From RGIG3701 sp964438515 (GTDB taxonomy: Bacteria > Planctomycetota > Planctomycetia > Pirellulales > Thermoguttaceae), in NCBI GenBank assembly GCA_964438515.1, contig CAYTLK010000009.1, positions 7,149-71,148 on the forward strand: DNA of 64,000 nucleotides, in the 5' to 3' direction. The translations under genes were made by a program, and so were the position numbers. Shown here piece after piece: positions 8,577-17,717 of the stretch. Every line of letters begins with the position of its first letter. The stretch's first letter is position 1. Below the pieces are notes generated by a model. It was given only the letters and a program-made list of their open reading frames with translations. It was not told where the DNA came from and searched no databases.

Positions 8577-9906
8577 TCGATTCGAGGCACTGAATGCGCG
8601 CATCGGCGGCGAGCAGCTTCGGCTCGTACTTGCGGTAGTTGCGTATCTCCTCAATCAACGCCTTCGCCTCCGTCAGCTTGCGGCGCTCAATGAGTTCAAA
8701 CAGCCGAAGAAGCTTGTTCTCTTCCTCCGGGTCGCGAGCAGGAACGTGCATGATGTCCTCCAGAATCTCATTCGTCGTCATCCCATACGACTCCTCCGGA
8801 CGCCGAAGCTCGATGATTCCGCTCTCCTCGTCTTCCACCAGCATAAAAACACTCTCCGCATGCACGTGTCCCAAAATCTGCGGCGAATGCGTCGCGATGA
8901 TGAACTGACAGTTCGGAAAAATCTCAAGAAGTTTCGGAACCAGCATCCTCTGACGCTTCGGATGAAAATGAAGGTCCACTTCGTCCACCAGAATGATTCC
9001 GTTCCCCTCAAGCGGATTCGCCATCGTGGGATTCGCAATTGCAAGCCTCCGCGCAATGTCGCCGACAAGCGCCAGGAGACTTTTTTCTCCGTCTGAAAGC
9101 TGATCAATCCGGAAGGGCACACCGTTTTTTTTCGCCTCAAGACGCAGCGGATTCGTTTGAATCGTGAAGTCCGAAAACTCCGGCATAAACGCCTGCCACG
9201 CGTTTCGAAGGGTCTGAAGCGCCATATCGTGGTACTCCGCCACAATTTTCCGCGTTTCCTTACTTCCCGCCGCCGACGTCTGCTGCGCCTCCAGAACGAG
9301 CCGACGAAATTCACGATCCTCCTGATTTTCGCGCTCCCGGAACCATTCAAGCAGCACCCGATAGTCGGCCCGACAGGAAAGCGCGTCGCGATAAACACTC
9401 ATGAGGGAGTAATCGCGGTCCGTATGCACAAATCGCGGAAAATTCAGCGCAATCCGATTCGCCTGATAGTAAATCAGTACAGGAATCGAACATTTTTCAT
9501 TCGTTTTCTCCACTTCCTCCCGAATTTTGTCGGTGAGAGAATGCACGTTCTCGACGTTTTTATCCTCATTTTTGAAGCAATCGTCCAGTTTTTTCGACTT
9601 AGATTTTGAATTTAATACAGATTTCATAACCCCCCAGCCGTAGATTTTGTCGTCCGCAGAGAGGAAAACGCGCAGCGCAGCAAACTCGCGGCCGGCGGAA
9701 ATGTCGTACGATGCAATGTCTTTTCCCGCATTCCTTCCGCTTCGCAGCAGTGAGACGAAACGTGAAAGCACGACCGCCAGCGCGTCGAGAATGGTGGATT
9801 TACCGGCTCCGTTCACGCCTACAAGGACGTTGATGCGGGGATGAAAATCCAGATTCATACTGTGAATTGCGCGAAAATTCGTGATTTGAAGAGATTCGAG
9901 TTTCAT
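8560..9906 (-). CDS. PtuA/retron-type AAA ATPase
   Basis: 448 residues. The N-terminus (LQITNFRAIHSMNLDFHPRIN) leads into Walker A GVNGAGKST near residue 32. Later motifs are LSDGEKSLLALV near residue 270, Walker B ILVDEVDLHFHP near residue 305, and ATHSPQILGHV. The C-terminal helical tail (ELIERRKLTEAKALIEEI) resembles ATPases of Septu and of some retron systems. The HNH partner usual in Septu is not present in the window; the next gene is the second ATPase 75 bp downstream. A strong promoter lies directly upstream. Defence is the likely role, as an orphan ATPase or as part of a four-gene unit. Specificity is unknown. Confidence 0.75.
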   Translation of the reverse strand: MKLESLQITNFRAIHSMNLDFHPRINVLVGVNGAGKSTILDALAVVLSRFVSLLRSGRNAGKDIASYDISAGREFAALRVFLSADDKIYGWGVMKSVLNSKSKSKKLDDCFKNEDKNVENVHSLTDKIREEVEKTNEKCSIPVLIYYQANRIALNFPRFVHTDRDYSLMSVYRDALSCRADYRVLLEWFRERENQEDREFRRLVLEAQQTSAAGSKETRKIVAEYHDMALQTLRNAWQAFMPEFSDFTIQTNPLRLEAKKNGVPFRIDQLSDGEKSLLALVGDIARRLAIANPTMANPLEGNGIILVDEVDLHFHPKRQRMLVPKLLEIFPNCQFIIATHSPQILGHVHAESVFMLVEDEESGIIELRRPEESYGMTTNEILEDIMHVPARDPEEENKLLRLFELIERRKLTEAKALIEEIRNYRKYEPKLLAADARIQCLESTIKNE

Positions 9907-9991
9907 AAAAGTACCACTTTCTGTATTGTTCCCAGGGCGGCAGTTTCAGCCGGGATTCTAAAAGTCCGACAGAAAACCGCTCGTTCTTTTG

Positions 9992-10020
9992 AGTATAATC
10001 GCCGCATTGGGTTCTGTCAA
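9992..10020 (-). promoter_or_regulatory. Sigma70-type promoter for the ATPase block
   Basis: On the minus strand TTGACA (10015-10020), 17-bp spacer, TATACT (9992-9997). It lies about 85 bp before the ATG at 9906 and would transcribe the two ATPases, the TOPRIM-like gene and the AlbA_2 remnant. Confidence 0.75.
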
Positions 10021-10040
10021 GCCGTGGGAGTGAAATTGTC

Positions 10041-10093
10041 GAAGAAAAAAAAGAAAAAACGGAACGTTCCGAGTTTGGGCGAGACGTTCCGTT
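10041..10093 (-). terminator. Intrinsic terminator of the nadB-rsfS operon
   Basis: Stem AACGGAACGT (10058-10067) pairs with ACGTTCCGTT (10084-10093). It is followed on the minus strand by a long T-rich run complementary to 10041-10059. It starts 23 bp after the rsfS stop. Confidence 0.85.
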
Positions 10094-10115
10094 ATTCAAA
10101 AAGCGGCGATGCGCA

Positions 10116-10550
10116 TTATTCAATCGCTGTGGGTGTGAATTCGACGCGCTCGGCTCCCGCCCAGAGGTCCTCCAGACGGAAATATTCACGCGTTTCTTCA
10201 TCGAAAAGATGAATCACAACGTCCCCATAATCGCACAAAATCCATCGGCTCGCACGGTAGCCGTCCGTGCTGAGCTTCTTTTCTTTCAGGTCTTTTTCGA
10301 ACAATTCATCAATGGCGTCACTAATCGCGTGCAGCTGTCGGCTGCTTGTTCCTGTGGCGATGATGAAATAGTCGAAAACATACGTCAGTTTTCGCAAATC
10401 CAGAATCGTAATGTCCGTACCGCGATTGTCCGCAATCACCTGTGCCGCGAGTTTCGCTCTTTTGAGCGCCTCCGCACCGTCACGGGGAAGAATGCAGGTC
10501 GGCATTTCCATCGGATTGTGGTCATTCTGCTTTTGAGCTTTTTCAGTCAT
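10116..10550 (-). CDS. rsfS: Ribosomal silencing factor RsfS
   Basis: RsfS binds ribosomal protein uL14 and blocks subunit joining when nutrients are low. The 144-residue protein has the conserved core: ILDLRKLTYVFDYFIIATGTSSRQL near residues 45-70, then GYRASRWILCDYGDVVIHLFDEETREYFRLEDLW near 100-135. It overlaps the end of nadB by four bases (ATGA), so translation is probably coupled. An intrinsic terminator follows directly. The assignment is firm. The pairing with nadB fits the frequent linkage of rsfS with NAD genes in bacteria, although nadD is the more usual neighbour. Confidence 0.95.
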   Translation of the reverse strand: MTEKAQKQNDHNPMEMPTCILPRDGAEALKRAKLAAQVIADNRGTDITILDLRKLTYVFDYFIIATGTSSRQLHAISDAIDELFEKDLKEKKLSTDGYRASRWILCDYGDVVIHLFDEETREYFRLEDLWAGAERVEFTPTAIE

Positions 10551-12229
10551 TGAACTTTTTCCTCGTGTTCTTCGTCTTCCAAATTTTCCATTTCAATCAC
10601 GACGGAATTGTCGTCGCGACGCTGAAACGTAATGTGTTTGCGCCATTCCGGCTTCCGCTGCGGAAATTCGGTGCGCGTGTGTCCGCCGCGTGTCTCTTCA
10701 CGCAGCAGCGCCGCCGTCATCACCATGCGTGAAACCGTCAGCATATTTTGTAAATCCCATCCCATCGGATCTTCCTGCTCGCCGTTGAACGTGTATCGGC
10801 TCCACTGACGCAGCATGTCGATTCCCTCGGTCAGCAAGTTTGCGTTTCGAATCACGCCGGCATTTCGCCACATGAGACTCTTCAGCGCGTTCGTAATGTC
10901 CTGCAGATGAAGGAGCGGATTGTATTTTTTCTGCGAATCGGACGAAATGGGAAAGACTCGGAAGTGTTCGTCATCCGGAATCGCCGCCGCAGCCTGCGAC
11001 GAGCCGGTCCCCGCAGCCACACCAAAGACGAGCGCCTCCAGAAGACTGTTCGACGCGAGCCGATTGGCGCCGTGAAGACCCGTACAGCTTGCTTCGCCGA
11101 TCGCCCAAAGCCCCGGAACGGTCGTACGTCCTTCCATATCGACCGCGATGCCTCCCATCATGTAGTGTGCGCCGGGTCGGACCGGGATGCGGTCTTTCGT
11201 AATGTCGATTCCAAACTGTCGGCAAATCGCGGCGATTCCTGGGAACCGACGAAGGATGTGTTCCGGATCCATGTGCGCCAAAGTAAGGAAAACCGTTGCG
11301 GAATTCGTTTTTTGCATCTGCGCCTCAATCGATCGGCTTACAATGTCGCGCGGCGCGAGTTCCGCTCGTTCGTCGTATTCCGGCATAAAACGGTACCCGT
11401 TTTTGTCGATGAGGTACGCACCGTCCCCGCGAACCGCCTCCGTAATGAGGGATCGGCTGCTTCCCGCCACGTAAAGGACGGTGGGATGAAACTGTACGAA
11501 TTCCATATCTTTCAGCTTCGCGCCGGCACGCAGCGCCATCGCCATTCCGTCGCCCGTTGCGGTGACCGCATTCGTCGTTTCGCGATACAACTGTCCGATT
11601 CCTCCCGTCGCGAGAATCGTCTGTTTCGCCCAATACGCCATCGTTCCGTGCACAGAATCCTGCACGAGCGCGCCCACGCACCGTCCGTTATAGGTCAGCA
11701 AATCGATGACGTAACAATGAGGATGAATTCGGATGTTCGCAGCATTCTGAACCTGCGCGACGACCGTCCGCACCAGTTCGTGCCCGGTCGCGTCCCCTTT
11801 GGCATGCGCCACACGGTTCATTCCGTGGCCGCCCTCCCGCCCAAGATCAAGACTTCCGTCTTCATGAAGGTCAAAATGCGTCCCCATCTGAATCATGGCC
11901 GCAATCTGCTTCGGACCGTCCGTCACCACACGAGTCACGACCTTTTTGTCACAAAATTCAGCTCCAGCGTTCAGCGTGTCCTGCACGTGTTTTTCGAACT
12001 GGTCGGTAGGGTCGAGGACGGACGCGATTCCTCCTTGTGCCCGATCGCTGTTGGAGAAAAGAATGTCTTCCGGTTTAGTCAGGATTGTGACTTTTTGGTT
12101 CTTCGCGACGGCGAGCGCGGCGCGCAGCCCAGCCAGTCCGGAACCAATAATTAAAATATCGGTAAAACGATGCGGTAAATTATGCACATCAAAGGACGTG
12201 AGGAACCGCGGGGTCGAAATGTTCATCAT
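10547..12229 (-). CDS. nadB: L-aspartate oxidase
   Basis: FAD enzyme that oxidises L-aspartate to iminoaspartate, the first step of de novo NAD synthesis. At 560 residues the length is normal. Visible motifs are the FAD-binding GSGLAGLRAALAVA near residue 30, DLGREGGHGMNRVAHAKGDATG near residues 128-150, and VRPGAHYMMGGIAVD near 350, plus the C-terminal helical domain. Two ATG codons are adjacent at 12229 and 12226; the ribosome site is weak. nadA and nadC are not in the window. The gene is co-transcribed with rsfS through a four-base overlap, and a promoter is readable about 50 bp upstream. Confidence 0.95.
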   Translation of the reverse strand: MMNISTPRFLTSFDVHNLPHRFTDILIIGSGLAGLRAALAVAKNQKVTILTKPEDILFSNSDRAQGGIASVLDPTDQFEKHVQDTLNAGAEFCDKKVVTRVVTDGPKQIAAMIQMGTHFDLHEDGSLDLGREGGHGMNRVAHAKGDATGHELVRTVVAQVQNAANIRIHPHCYVIDLLTYNGRCVGALVQDSVHGTMAYWAKQTILATGGIGQLYRETTNAVTATGDGMAMALRAGAKLKDMEFVQFHPTVLYVAGSSRSLITEAVRGDGAYLIDKNGYRFMPEYDERAELAPRDIVSRSIEAQMQKTNSATVFLTLAHMDPEHILRRFPGIAAICRQFGIDITKDRIPVRPGAHYMMGGIAVDMEGRTTVPGLWAIGEASCTGLHGANRLASNSLLEALVFGVAAGTGSSQAAAAIPDDEHFRVFPISSDSQKKYNPLLHLQDITNALKSLMWRNAGVIRNANLLTEGIDMLRQWSRYTFNGEQEDPMGWDLQNMLTVSRMVMTAALLREETRGGHTRTEFPQRKPEWRKHITFQRRDDNSVVIEMENLEDEEHEEKVQ

Positions 12230-12276
12230 GATAAAAATTTTCCAATGGGAACGAACGTATTTGAGAAATACACCTT

Positions 12277-12304
12277 ATTTTATCACACTTCGTGCAGAAT
12301 ACAA
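12277..12304 (-). promoter_or_regulatory. Probable promoter for nadB-rsfS
   Basis: Minus strand TTGTAT (12299-12304), 16-bp spacer, TAAAAT (12277-12282) with a TGn extended -10. The -35 match is moderate. Confidence 0.5.
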
Positions 12305-12345
12305 GCGCCCCCAGAAAAATTTTTCCGGAGGGTTTGTCGTTGGGT

Positions 12346-12395
12346 ACAAAAACACGCAGACGCTGAAACATCCGCTGCTTCAGGTCTGCGTGTTT
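12346..12395 (-). terminator. Intrinsic terminator of the outer-membrane barrel gene
   Basis: AAACACGCAGAC (12350-12361) pairs perfectly with GTCTGCGTGTTT (12384-12395), and further T residues follow on the minus strand. It lies about 75 bp after the stop at 12470. A second small repeat, AGTCTTCGGGACTTT twice at about 12427-12463, sits between the stop and this hairpin. Confidence 0.75.
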
Positions 12396-12469
12396 GCGAG
12401 AATCGTGAGTTTTCAGGAACTCGAAAGTCTTCGGGACTTTGGGAGTCTTCGGGACTTTTGCGGTTTATT

Positions 12470-14260
12470 TTACCAGACGAAAGTACATCCGAGCGAAACT
12501 TCCTGAACGATGTTGTAGTTGTTGTTTCCGATGGAATCGCCGATCGTGAGGTTTTGACCCGCCAGAGCGAGATTTCCGAGGCAGGAAACGTCGTAACCGA
12601 GCCGCCAGACGACGTGTTTTCCGGTTTTATAGGTGGTGAAAATCCCCCATTCGGCGATGTACGCAATGTCGGTTTCGGACAGTTTCGCCATGTAGTTCAC
12701 CTTTTGGTCGTTCTGGAGGTGCATCTGAGCTTCCATGAAGTTGAGGCACGGAGTGAGGCGCCAGTTCATTCCCCACGCCCAAACGCAGTGTTTGTCGACG
12801 AACTCACCGCCGAGCGACAGACCCAGCAAATTGTTTTTCGTTTCGAGGTTCAGGTAGCCGGATTCCGTTCCGACGTATTCTTTCGATTTGTTGTAAATCG
12901 AGGAAAGTCCCGTCCAATTCAGGTCTTCATTGTAGGATGTGTAATGAAGTCCCACAAGGTGCGTGTAACGGGGACCGCCCTGGCACTCACGCGTCCATGT
13001 GCCGTTCGGATGACCGATGAGCGGGTCCGGACGACCGCGTTTACGGAACTGGAACATCATTTCCGCAGAGTTCATCTCCGCTTTATACTTCATGTGCATC
13101 TGGGAAAGATAGGAAGTATAGGTGTCCGTTGTGGCTTCCCCGCCTTCTTCGGCGGCTGGAATCGTCACATCGTATTCGACGGTGGAAAGACCTGCAATTC
13201 CATACGTGGAATAAATCGTATCTGCCGCAGTGACGCTTTTTTCATTTTCCCATTCGTACAGACCGTTGAAGCGCAAATCCGCCCAAATGTCGAAGTTGAA
13301 AGCGTTTCGGCCCAAGTATCGCGTGGCGTTCAAATCAATTCCAGCGGAAACTGGGAAACTGATTCCCGAATCCACCGTATACGTTCCAGCAGAATTGTAA
13401 AACACGGGGTCCGTTTTGTCCTGACGCGCACGATGTTTGATTTTCGCCGCCGCGCCGAGCTGCCAGAGGTACGGATTTCCGTAACCTTCATTGCAGATCT
13501 GACACGCGCTGCTTTCAGACGTTCCGGTTTCCGTCGTGTACGAATACGCTTCCTGCTGCGCATACGGCGCAAGAGGCGGATCGCGGCGAATCCGTTCCGG
13601 CATCATTTCTTCCTGCGTTTGCGGATACGTATCCGATGGTTCCGGCGTCACAGGCGCAGAAACATTGGACGGTTCGTTGCGCGGATAGTCCGGCATCGTA
13701 CTGAAACCCGCACCGTAAGTCGGTGCCGACTCATACACCACTTCCGAGCTTTCGTAAGGCGCATAAACCGCCTGTCCCACTGCGGGAGACGCCGCGGCCG
13801 GCACCGTGTTTCCGTACACCGAAGGCGCACTTCCTGTGCTTCCCGATGTACTTCCGGTGTTTCCGTACACTGAAGGCGTACTTCCGGTGTTTCCCGACGC
13901 ACTCGCGTAAGGATTCAGGCCGTCGGTTCGGCTGCTCGAATAACTTTTATCCGGCGCGCCTCCGTAATACGACCCGTTGGGTGCAGACGCAACAGACGCA
14001 GGTGACGCAGTTGCGGCCGCAGGCGATGCAGACGACGCGCTTCCATACGCCGAAGTCTGAGACGCTGCAGGGAGCGCACTGGGATTCCCGTACGCCGAGG
14101 TTGGTTCAGATGTCGCGCTTCCATACGCCGCCACCTGAGAATTTGCTGCTGCAGAGTAATACGGATTTTGTGCGCTCACCGTGCCCGCACCGAGTGCAGC
14201 CGCGATTCCAAACACAAAAAAACTCTGACCGAGCAGCCCTATGGTATTTTTGTAACTCAC
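12470..14260 (-). CDS. Outer-membrane beta-barrel protein with low-complexity N-terminus
   Basis: 596 residues with a signal peptide (hydrophobic core about residues 8-28). Residues 30-245 are low complexity, rich in Ser, Ala, Tyr, Gly and Pro, with repeated SAYG and VYGNTGS units. The C-terminal 330 residues alternate polar and aromatic strands and end in SLGCTFVW; a terminal aromatic residue is the usual barrel-assembly signal. The first folded segment has a CxxC (CQICNEGYGNPYLWQLG). The size and position fit the planctomycete porin-like barrels often labelled BBP7; the exact family could not be confirmed. The start is GTG after GGAGGAGG. It stands alone with its own terminator. Confidence 0.65.
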   Translation of the reverse strand: MSYKNTIGLLGQSFFVFGIAAALGAGTVSAQNPYYSAAANSQVAAYGSATSEPTSAYGNPSALPAASQTSAYGSASSASPAAATASPASVASAPNGSYYGGAPDKSYSSSRTDGLNPYASASGNTGSTPSVYGNTGSTSGSTGSAPSVYGNTVPAAASPAVGQAVYAPYESSEVVYESAPTYGAGFSTMPDYPRNEPSNVSAPVTPEPSDTYPQTQEEMMPERIRRDPPLAPYAQQEAYSYTTETGTSESSACQICNEGYGNPYLWQLGAAAKIKHRARQDKTDPVFYNSAGTYTVDSGISFPVSAGIDLNATRYLGRNAFNFDIWADLRFNGLYEWENEKSVTAADTIYSTYGIAGLSTVEYDVTIPAAEEGGEATTDTYTSYLSQMHMKYKAEMNSAEMMFQFRKRGRPDPLIGHPNGTWTRECQGGPRYTHLVGLHYTSYNEDLNWTGLSSIYNKSKEYVGTESGYLNLETKNNLLGLSLGGEFVDKHCVWAWGMNWRLTPCLNFMEAQMHLQNDQKVNYMAKLSETDIAYIAEWGIFTTYKTGKHVVWRLGYDVSCLGNLALAGQNLTIGDSIGNNNYNIVQEVSLGCTFVW

Positions 14261-14704
14261 GAGAGGTCCTCCTCCTTGAATATTCTCTACACACCTTCAC
14301 AATAGGATTACTTTGAAGGTCTGCTTACCTCTATAATCGGCAAAATCCTACTGCCAGTACAGTCATAAGTGGAAATATTCTAACAAAACAGAAAATTAGT
14401 ATAAAGATTAGAACCCCGATAAGCGTCGCATTTTGTGCAATTTAAACTTCTGTCAAAATACACAGTCTATATGATCTGTAATTTCTCTGTCTGTTTTTGT
14501 ACGAAATTTGCCCAAAATTTTTGTTCGAATTTTTTGTCCGAAATTTTTTCTGCCCGCCTTTCAGAAAAGTGGGGAATGTGGTACAATTTAAAAAGAAGAA
14601 GCCGTTGAACCTCTTTCATTCGGCTTCGAAACGTTTACCGTCCCTTCCGAAGAGGCCGTTTTTCGTCCTCGAGGCTTTTTCACTCCGTTAAATAACAGGA
14701 ATTT
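14261..14704. other. Divergent intergenic region, no gene seen
   Basis: Lies between the minus-strand barrel gene and the plus-strand beta-helix gene. It holds a possible plus-strand -10 TACAAT at 14582-14587 with an extended TGTGG before it, but no clear -35. A short hairpin lies at 14598-14627 (GAAGCCG with CGGCTTC). No minus-strand promoter could be read with confidence. The rest is AT-rich without ORFs. Confidence 0.5.
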
Positions 14705-16546
14705 ATGATGAAAATTCAATTTTTACCTCCTTCCTTTTTGGGGGTCTCCTTCCTCATCCTGAGCCTTCTGTCGATGCCGCTCTGTGCCGAAAATTACTAT
14801 GTCGACGCGCTCTCCGGCGCAGATTCTAACACGGGAACGACTCCAAAACAACCCTGGAAAACTCTGAAAAACGTACAGAAACAACAGTTTCAGCCCGGCG
14901 ATGTGATTGCATTTCACGCAAACCAAGTTTGGCGCGGTAAAATCCGATGTTCCGCAAGCGGTGAGGAAGGAAAACCGATTACGTACACGAGTTACGGAAA
15001 AGGTGCGAAACCCGCATTCTGGGGGAGCGTCGACGCGGCGCATCCCGAAATGTGGCAGGAATTTCAACCGGGAATTTGGGCGACAAAACCGAACGAAATT
15101 CGTACAAAGGACGCTTATGCGGACTTCGATCGCGGAACTTGGTCCTGTTACACCGAAGGAAAGGGGGAAACCGGCTGGAGAGTACGAAAAGATGAGAACA
15201 ATAGAAATGAGTTCACTATTCAGTGCTCGAAGGGGAGCAATCGTTCGTGCGACATTCAGCTGAATTACGCATCGTTCCCGATTCCGCAGGGAGCGGCGTT
15301 CCGATTCCGATTCAAAGCGAGTCTCACGAGGAATGCGTCCAAGAAAAACGTCCTCGACGCTGAAAAATCACAGGCGCTGTTGAAAACTGCAACTTTGATC
15401 AAGAGTTCCAGTCCGTGGCCGCGTTACGGAAGCTGCGTCAGTTCGAGCGTTCGTGAAGCGGGCGAGTGGACGGAATTTGAAATGGTTTTCACCTCCGACC
15501 AGCTTGAAGACGTGAAAGACGGACGTATTTCCTTCTTCATCGGAGATTTTCTTCCCGACGACTGCGAATTTACGTTCGTCCCGCTCGGCGCGAAGTTCGT
15601 CGAGATTCTTTCGTGCGGCCTCTCGAATGAAGTTGGAAACATCATCATGAAGAAAAAAGGGTCGGACGAGGAACTGGCGGCCTGGAAACGCTGGGATGTG
15701 GAGTCGCTGAAAGATGAAGGTGATTTTTACTTCGATATTCCGTCGGCTCGCCTCTTTTTCAAGTCGGAAAAGAACCCGGCTGAAATTTACAGCATGATGG
15801 AAGCGGCGGGAAAGTGCAATCTTTTCGACCTCGGTACACAGCAGCACATCATTGTAGATGGTTTTTCCTTTGCATATTCCGGCGGTCACGGTCTGCGCGG
15901 CGGCGGAGGCGTCGGCTGCAAACACTGCATCGTTCGAAATAACGATTTTCTCTGGATCGGCGGCAGCTGGCTCTACACGCGCGGCCCCATCCCCACACGT
16001 TACGGAAACGGTATCGAATTCTGGTCGGGAAATGAAGATCTTTTGATTGAAAACAATTACTTTTATCAGATTTACGACACCGCAATGACGAATCAGGGCC
16101 CCGACTCGGGTGTGCTGAAAGAAATTGTGTGGCGAGGAAATCGCTGCGAAAAGTGCGAGCAGTGTTACGAAATCTGGCTCACGAGTCCTGAAATGACGGT
16201 CGAATCGCTGACGGTTGAAGATTCGAGCTTCCAAAATTCCGGCTTTGGCTGGAGTCACGCTCAGCGTCCCGACAAACGTGCAACGCACTTCCTCGCGTAT
16301 GGATTCAACGCAAAAATCGTAAATATTGAATATCGCAACAACGATTTAGGACCTTCCGCCCAAAAAATGCTTTGGTTTTCGAACACTCGGACTGCTGAAT
16401 TCAACATTCATTCGAATCGTTATACAGGTTCTGCCGACGCGCCGCTGTTCAACTGGGCGGGACTGAAAGAAAAAGACGGAGTGACGTTCGAAAAGTATCG
16501 CGAACTGACGGGAAACGATAAAGATTCGACGCTGCGGAACAAGTAA
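14705..16546 (+). CDS. Secreted right-handed beta-helix protein
   Basis: 613 residues with a signal peptide ending near LCAEN. It begins as many polysaccharide lyase-like beta-helix proteins do: NYYVDALSGADSNTGTTPKQPWKTL, then FQPGDVIAFHANQVWRG. A beta-sandwich-like insert occupies about 140-340. The C-terminal half has helix coils with NN turns (IVRNNDFLWIGG, LLIENNYFY, VEDSSFQNSG). Such proteins usually cleave or bind uronate-rich polysaccharides. No specific lyase signature was recognised, so enzymatic activity is not claimed. Two ATGs are adjacent; TAACAGGA lies before the first. Gene end is followed by a hairpin repeat shared with other loci. Confidence 0.7.
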   Translation: MMKIQFLPPSFLGVSFLILSLLSMPLCAENYYVDALSGADSNTGTTPKQPWKTLKNVQKQQFQPGDVIAFHANQVWRGKIRCSASGEEGKPITYTSYGKGAKPAFWGSVDAAHPEMWQEFQPGIWATKPNEIRTKDAYADFDRGTWSCYTEGKGETGWRVRKDENNRNEFTIQCSKGSNRSCDIQLNYASFPIPQGAAFRFRFKASLTRNASKKNVLDAEKSQALLKTATLIKSSSPWPRYGSCVSSSVREAGEWTEFEMVFTSDQLEDVKDGRISFFIGDFLPDDCEFTFVPLGAKFVEILSCGLSNEVGNIIMKKKGSDEELAAWKRWDVESLKDEGDFYFDIPSARLFFKSEKNPAEIYSMMEAAGKCNLFDLGTQQHIIVDGFSFAYSGGHGLRGGGGVGCKHCIVRNNDFLWIGGSWLYTRGPIPTRYGNGIEFWSGNEDLLIENNYFYQIYDTAMTNQGPDSGVLKEIVWRGNRCEKCEQCYEIWLTSPEMTVESLTVEDSSFQNSGFGWSHAQRPDKRATHFLAYGFNAKIVNIEYRNNDLGPSAQKMLWFSNTRTAEFNIHSNRYTGSADAPLFNWAGLKEKDGVTFEKYRELTGNDKDSTLRNK

Positions 16547-16571
16547 AATTAGAAAAAAGTTCTAAAAACTA

Positions 16572-16642
16572 AGTATTAAAAAGTTTTTGAAAGGAGAGTC
16601 TGAGAGGGAAACAACATTCAAAATGTTTCCCTCTCACGACCG
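16572..16642. repeat. Dispersed hairpin repeat, convergent gene ends
   Basis: TGAGAGGGAAAC (16601-16612) pairs with GTTTCCCTCTCA (16625-16636). The flanking segment AAAAAGTTTTTGAAAGGAG is also shared with the copy at 27815-27880, which is inverted. It lies between the convergent beta-helix gene and hisG, so it could serve as a two-way terminator. Confidence 0.8.
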
Positions 16643-16735
16643 TTGCGTCTTTACGGAAGCGTACTGTTTTCTCCCGTTAGGGTGAAAACTCCGCCGCGGT
16701 GAAAAAAGACCCCGAATTTACATCTGTTTGAAATC

Positions 16736-17608
16736 TTAACCAATAATCTTATTGATCGGCATCTCGACGATTCCAGTTGCGCCCGCTTCAATCAGACGCG
16801 GAATCAGTTCGCGTACGGTCGACGCGTTTGCAATCGTGTTGATCGCCACCCAATTATCGTCGACGAGGCTGCTGATCGTCGGGTTCTGAAGCGCCGGCAG
16901 AATATCGATTACTTTCAGCAGGCTGGAACGTTCGACGTTCATCATCAAATAAACGTGTTCTTCCGCATTCATCGCACCCTGCAGCATCGTCACGATGTCC
17001 TGCATCTTTTTCTGTTTCCACGGATCGTTCCACGCCTCATGATTTGCGATGAAACGAGTCGTACTTTGCAGAACTTCGTCCACAATTCGCAGATTGTTCG
17101 CGCGCAGCGAGCTTCCGGTTTCCGTCACTTCGACGATTGCGTCCGCAAGTTTCGGCGGTTTCACTTCCGTGGCGCCCCAGCTGAACTCAACACGTGCTTT
17201 CACGCCGTTTTTAGCGAGATAGTTCGTCGTCAGATTCATCACTTCGGTGGCGATGCGCTTTCCTTCGAGGTCCTTCACGCTCTTTACCGGCGAGTCTTCC
17301 GGCACGCAAAGCACCCAGCGGACCGGACGGCGACTCACTTTCGAGAAAATAAGTTCCGCGACTTCCTGAACGTCGGCGCCCGTTTCGAGAATCCAGTCGT
17401 AACCCGTCAGACCCGCATCCAGCACACCGTCTTCAACGTAACGCGCCATTTCCTGCGCACGAATCGACATACATTCGATTTCATCGTCATCAATCGTCGG
17501 ATAGTAACTTCGGGACTGAAATTTGATTTTCCAGCCCGCACGTTCGAACAGTTCCGCAGTTGCTTCCTGCAAACTTCCAGCAGGGATTCCCAATTTTAAT
17601 ACAGCCAT
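16736..17608 (-). CDS. hisG: ATP phosphoribosyltransferase, long form
   Basis: First enzyme of histidine synthesis, joining ATP and PRPP. At 290 residues it is the long form with the C-terminal ACT-like domain that mediates histidine feedback (about residues 215-290, from HVYLMMNVERSSLLKVIDILPALQ). The catalytic part shows LGIPAGSLQEATAELFERAG at the start, GLTGYDWILETGA near 87, and the PRPP-loop segment ADAIVEVTETGSSLRANNL near 152-170. It is the second gene after hisI with a 109-bp gap, and together they make a short his operon. An AGAGAG site precedes the ATG. The identification is secure. Confidence 0.95.
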   Translation of the reverse strand: MAVLKLGIPAGSLQEATAELFERAGWKIKFQSRSYYPTIDDDEIECMSIRAQEMARYVEDGVLDAGLTGYDWILETGADVQEVAELIFSKVSRRPVRWVLCVPEDSPVKSVKDLEGKRIATEVMNLTTNYLAKNGVKARVEFSWGATEVKPPKLADAIVEVTETGSSLRANNLRIVDEVLQSTTRFIANHEAWNDPWKQKKMQDIVTMLQGAMNAEEHVYLMMNVERSSLLKVIDILPALQNPTISSLVDDNWVAINTIANASTVRELIPRLIEAGATGIVEMPINKIIG

Positions 17609-17717
17609 GATTTTTCTCTCTTTCCTGTTTTCTTTTTTCAGTTTTCGATTCTTTTTATACTATTAATATATTAATAGAGTTTGACAGAGTTTTTTTGTCT
17701 CTTGAGCCGCGAAAAAA

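Noticed and set aside
12182..13873. Large ORF antisense to the outer-membrane barrel gene
   Set aside because: Arg/His/Ser-rich translation without domains. The opposite strand has a signal peptide, barrel ending, ribosome site and terminator. Similar antisense ORFs at 28288-29361, 41425-42957, 43102-44205 and 53559-54590 were rejected for the same reason.
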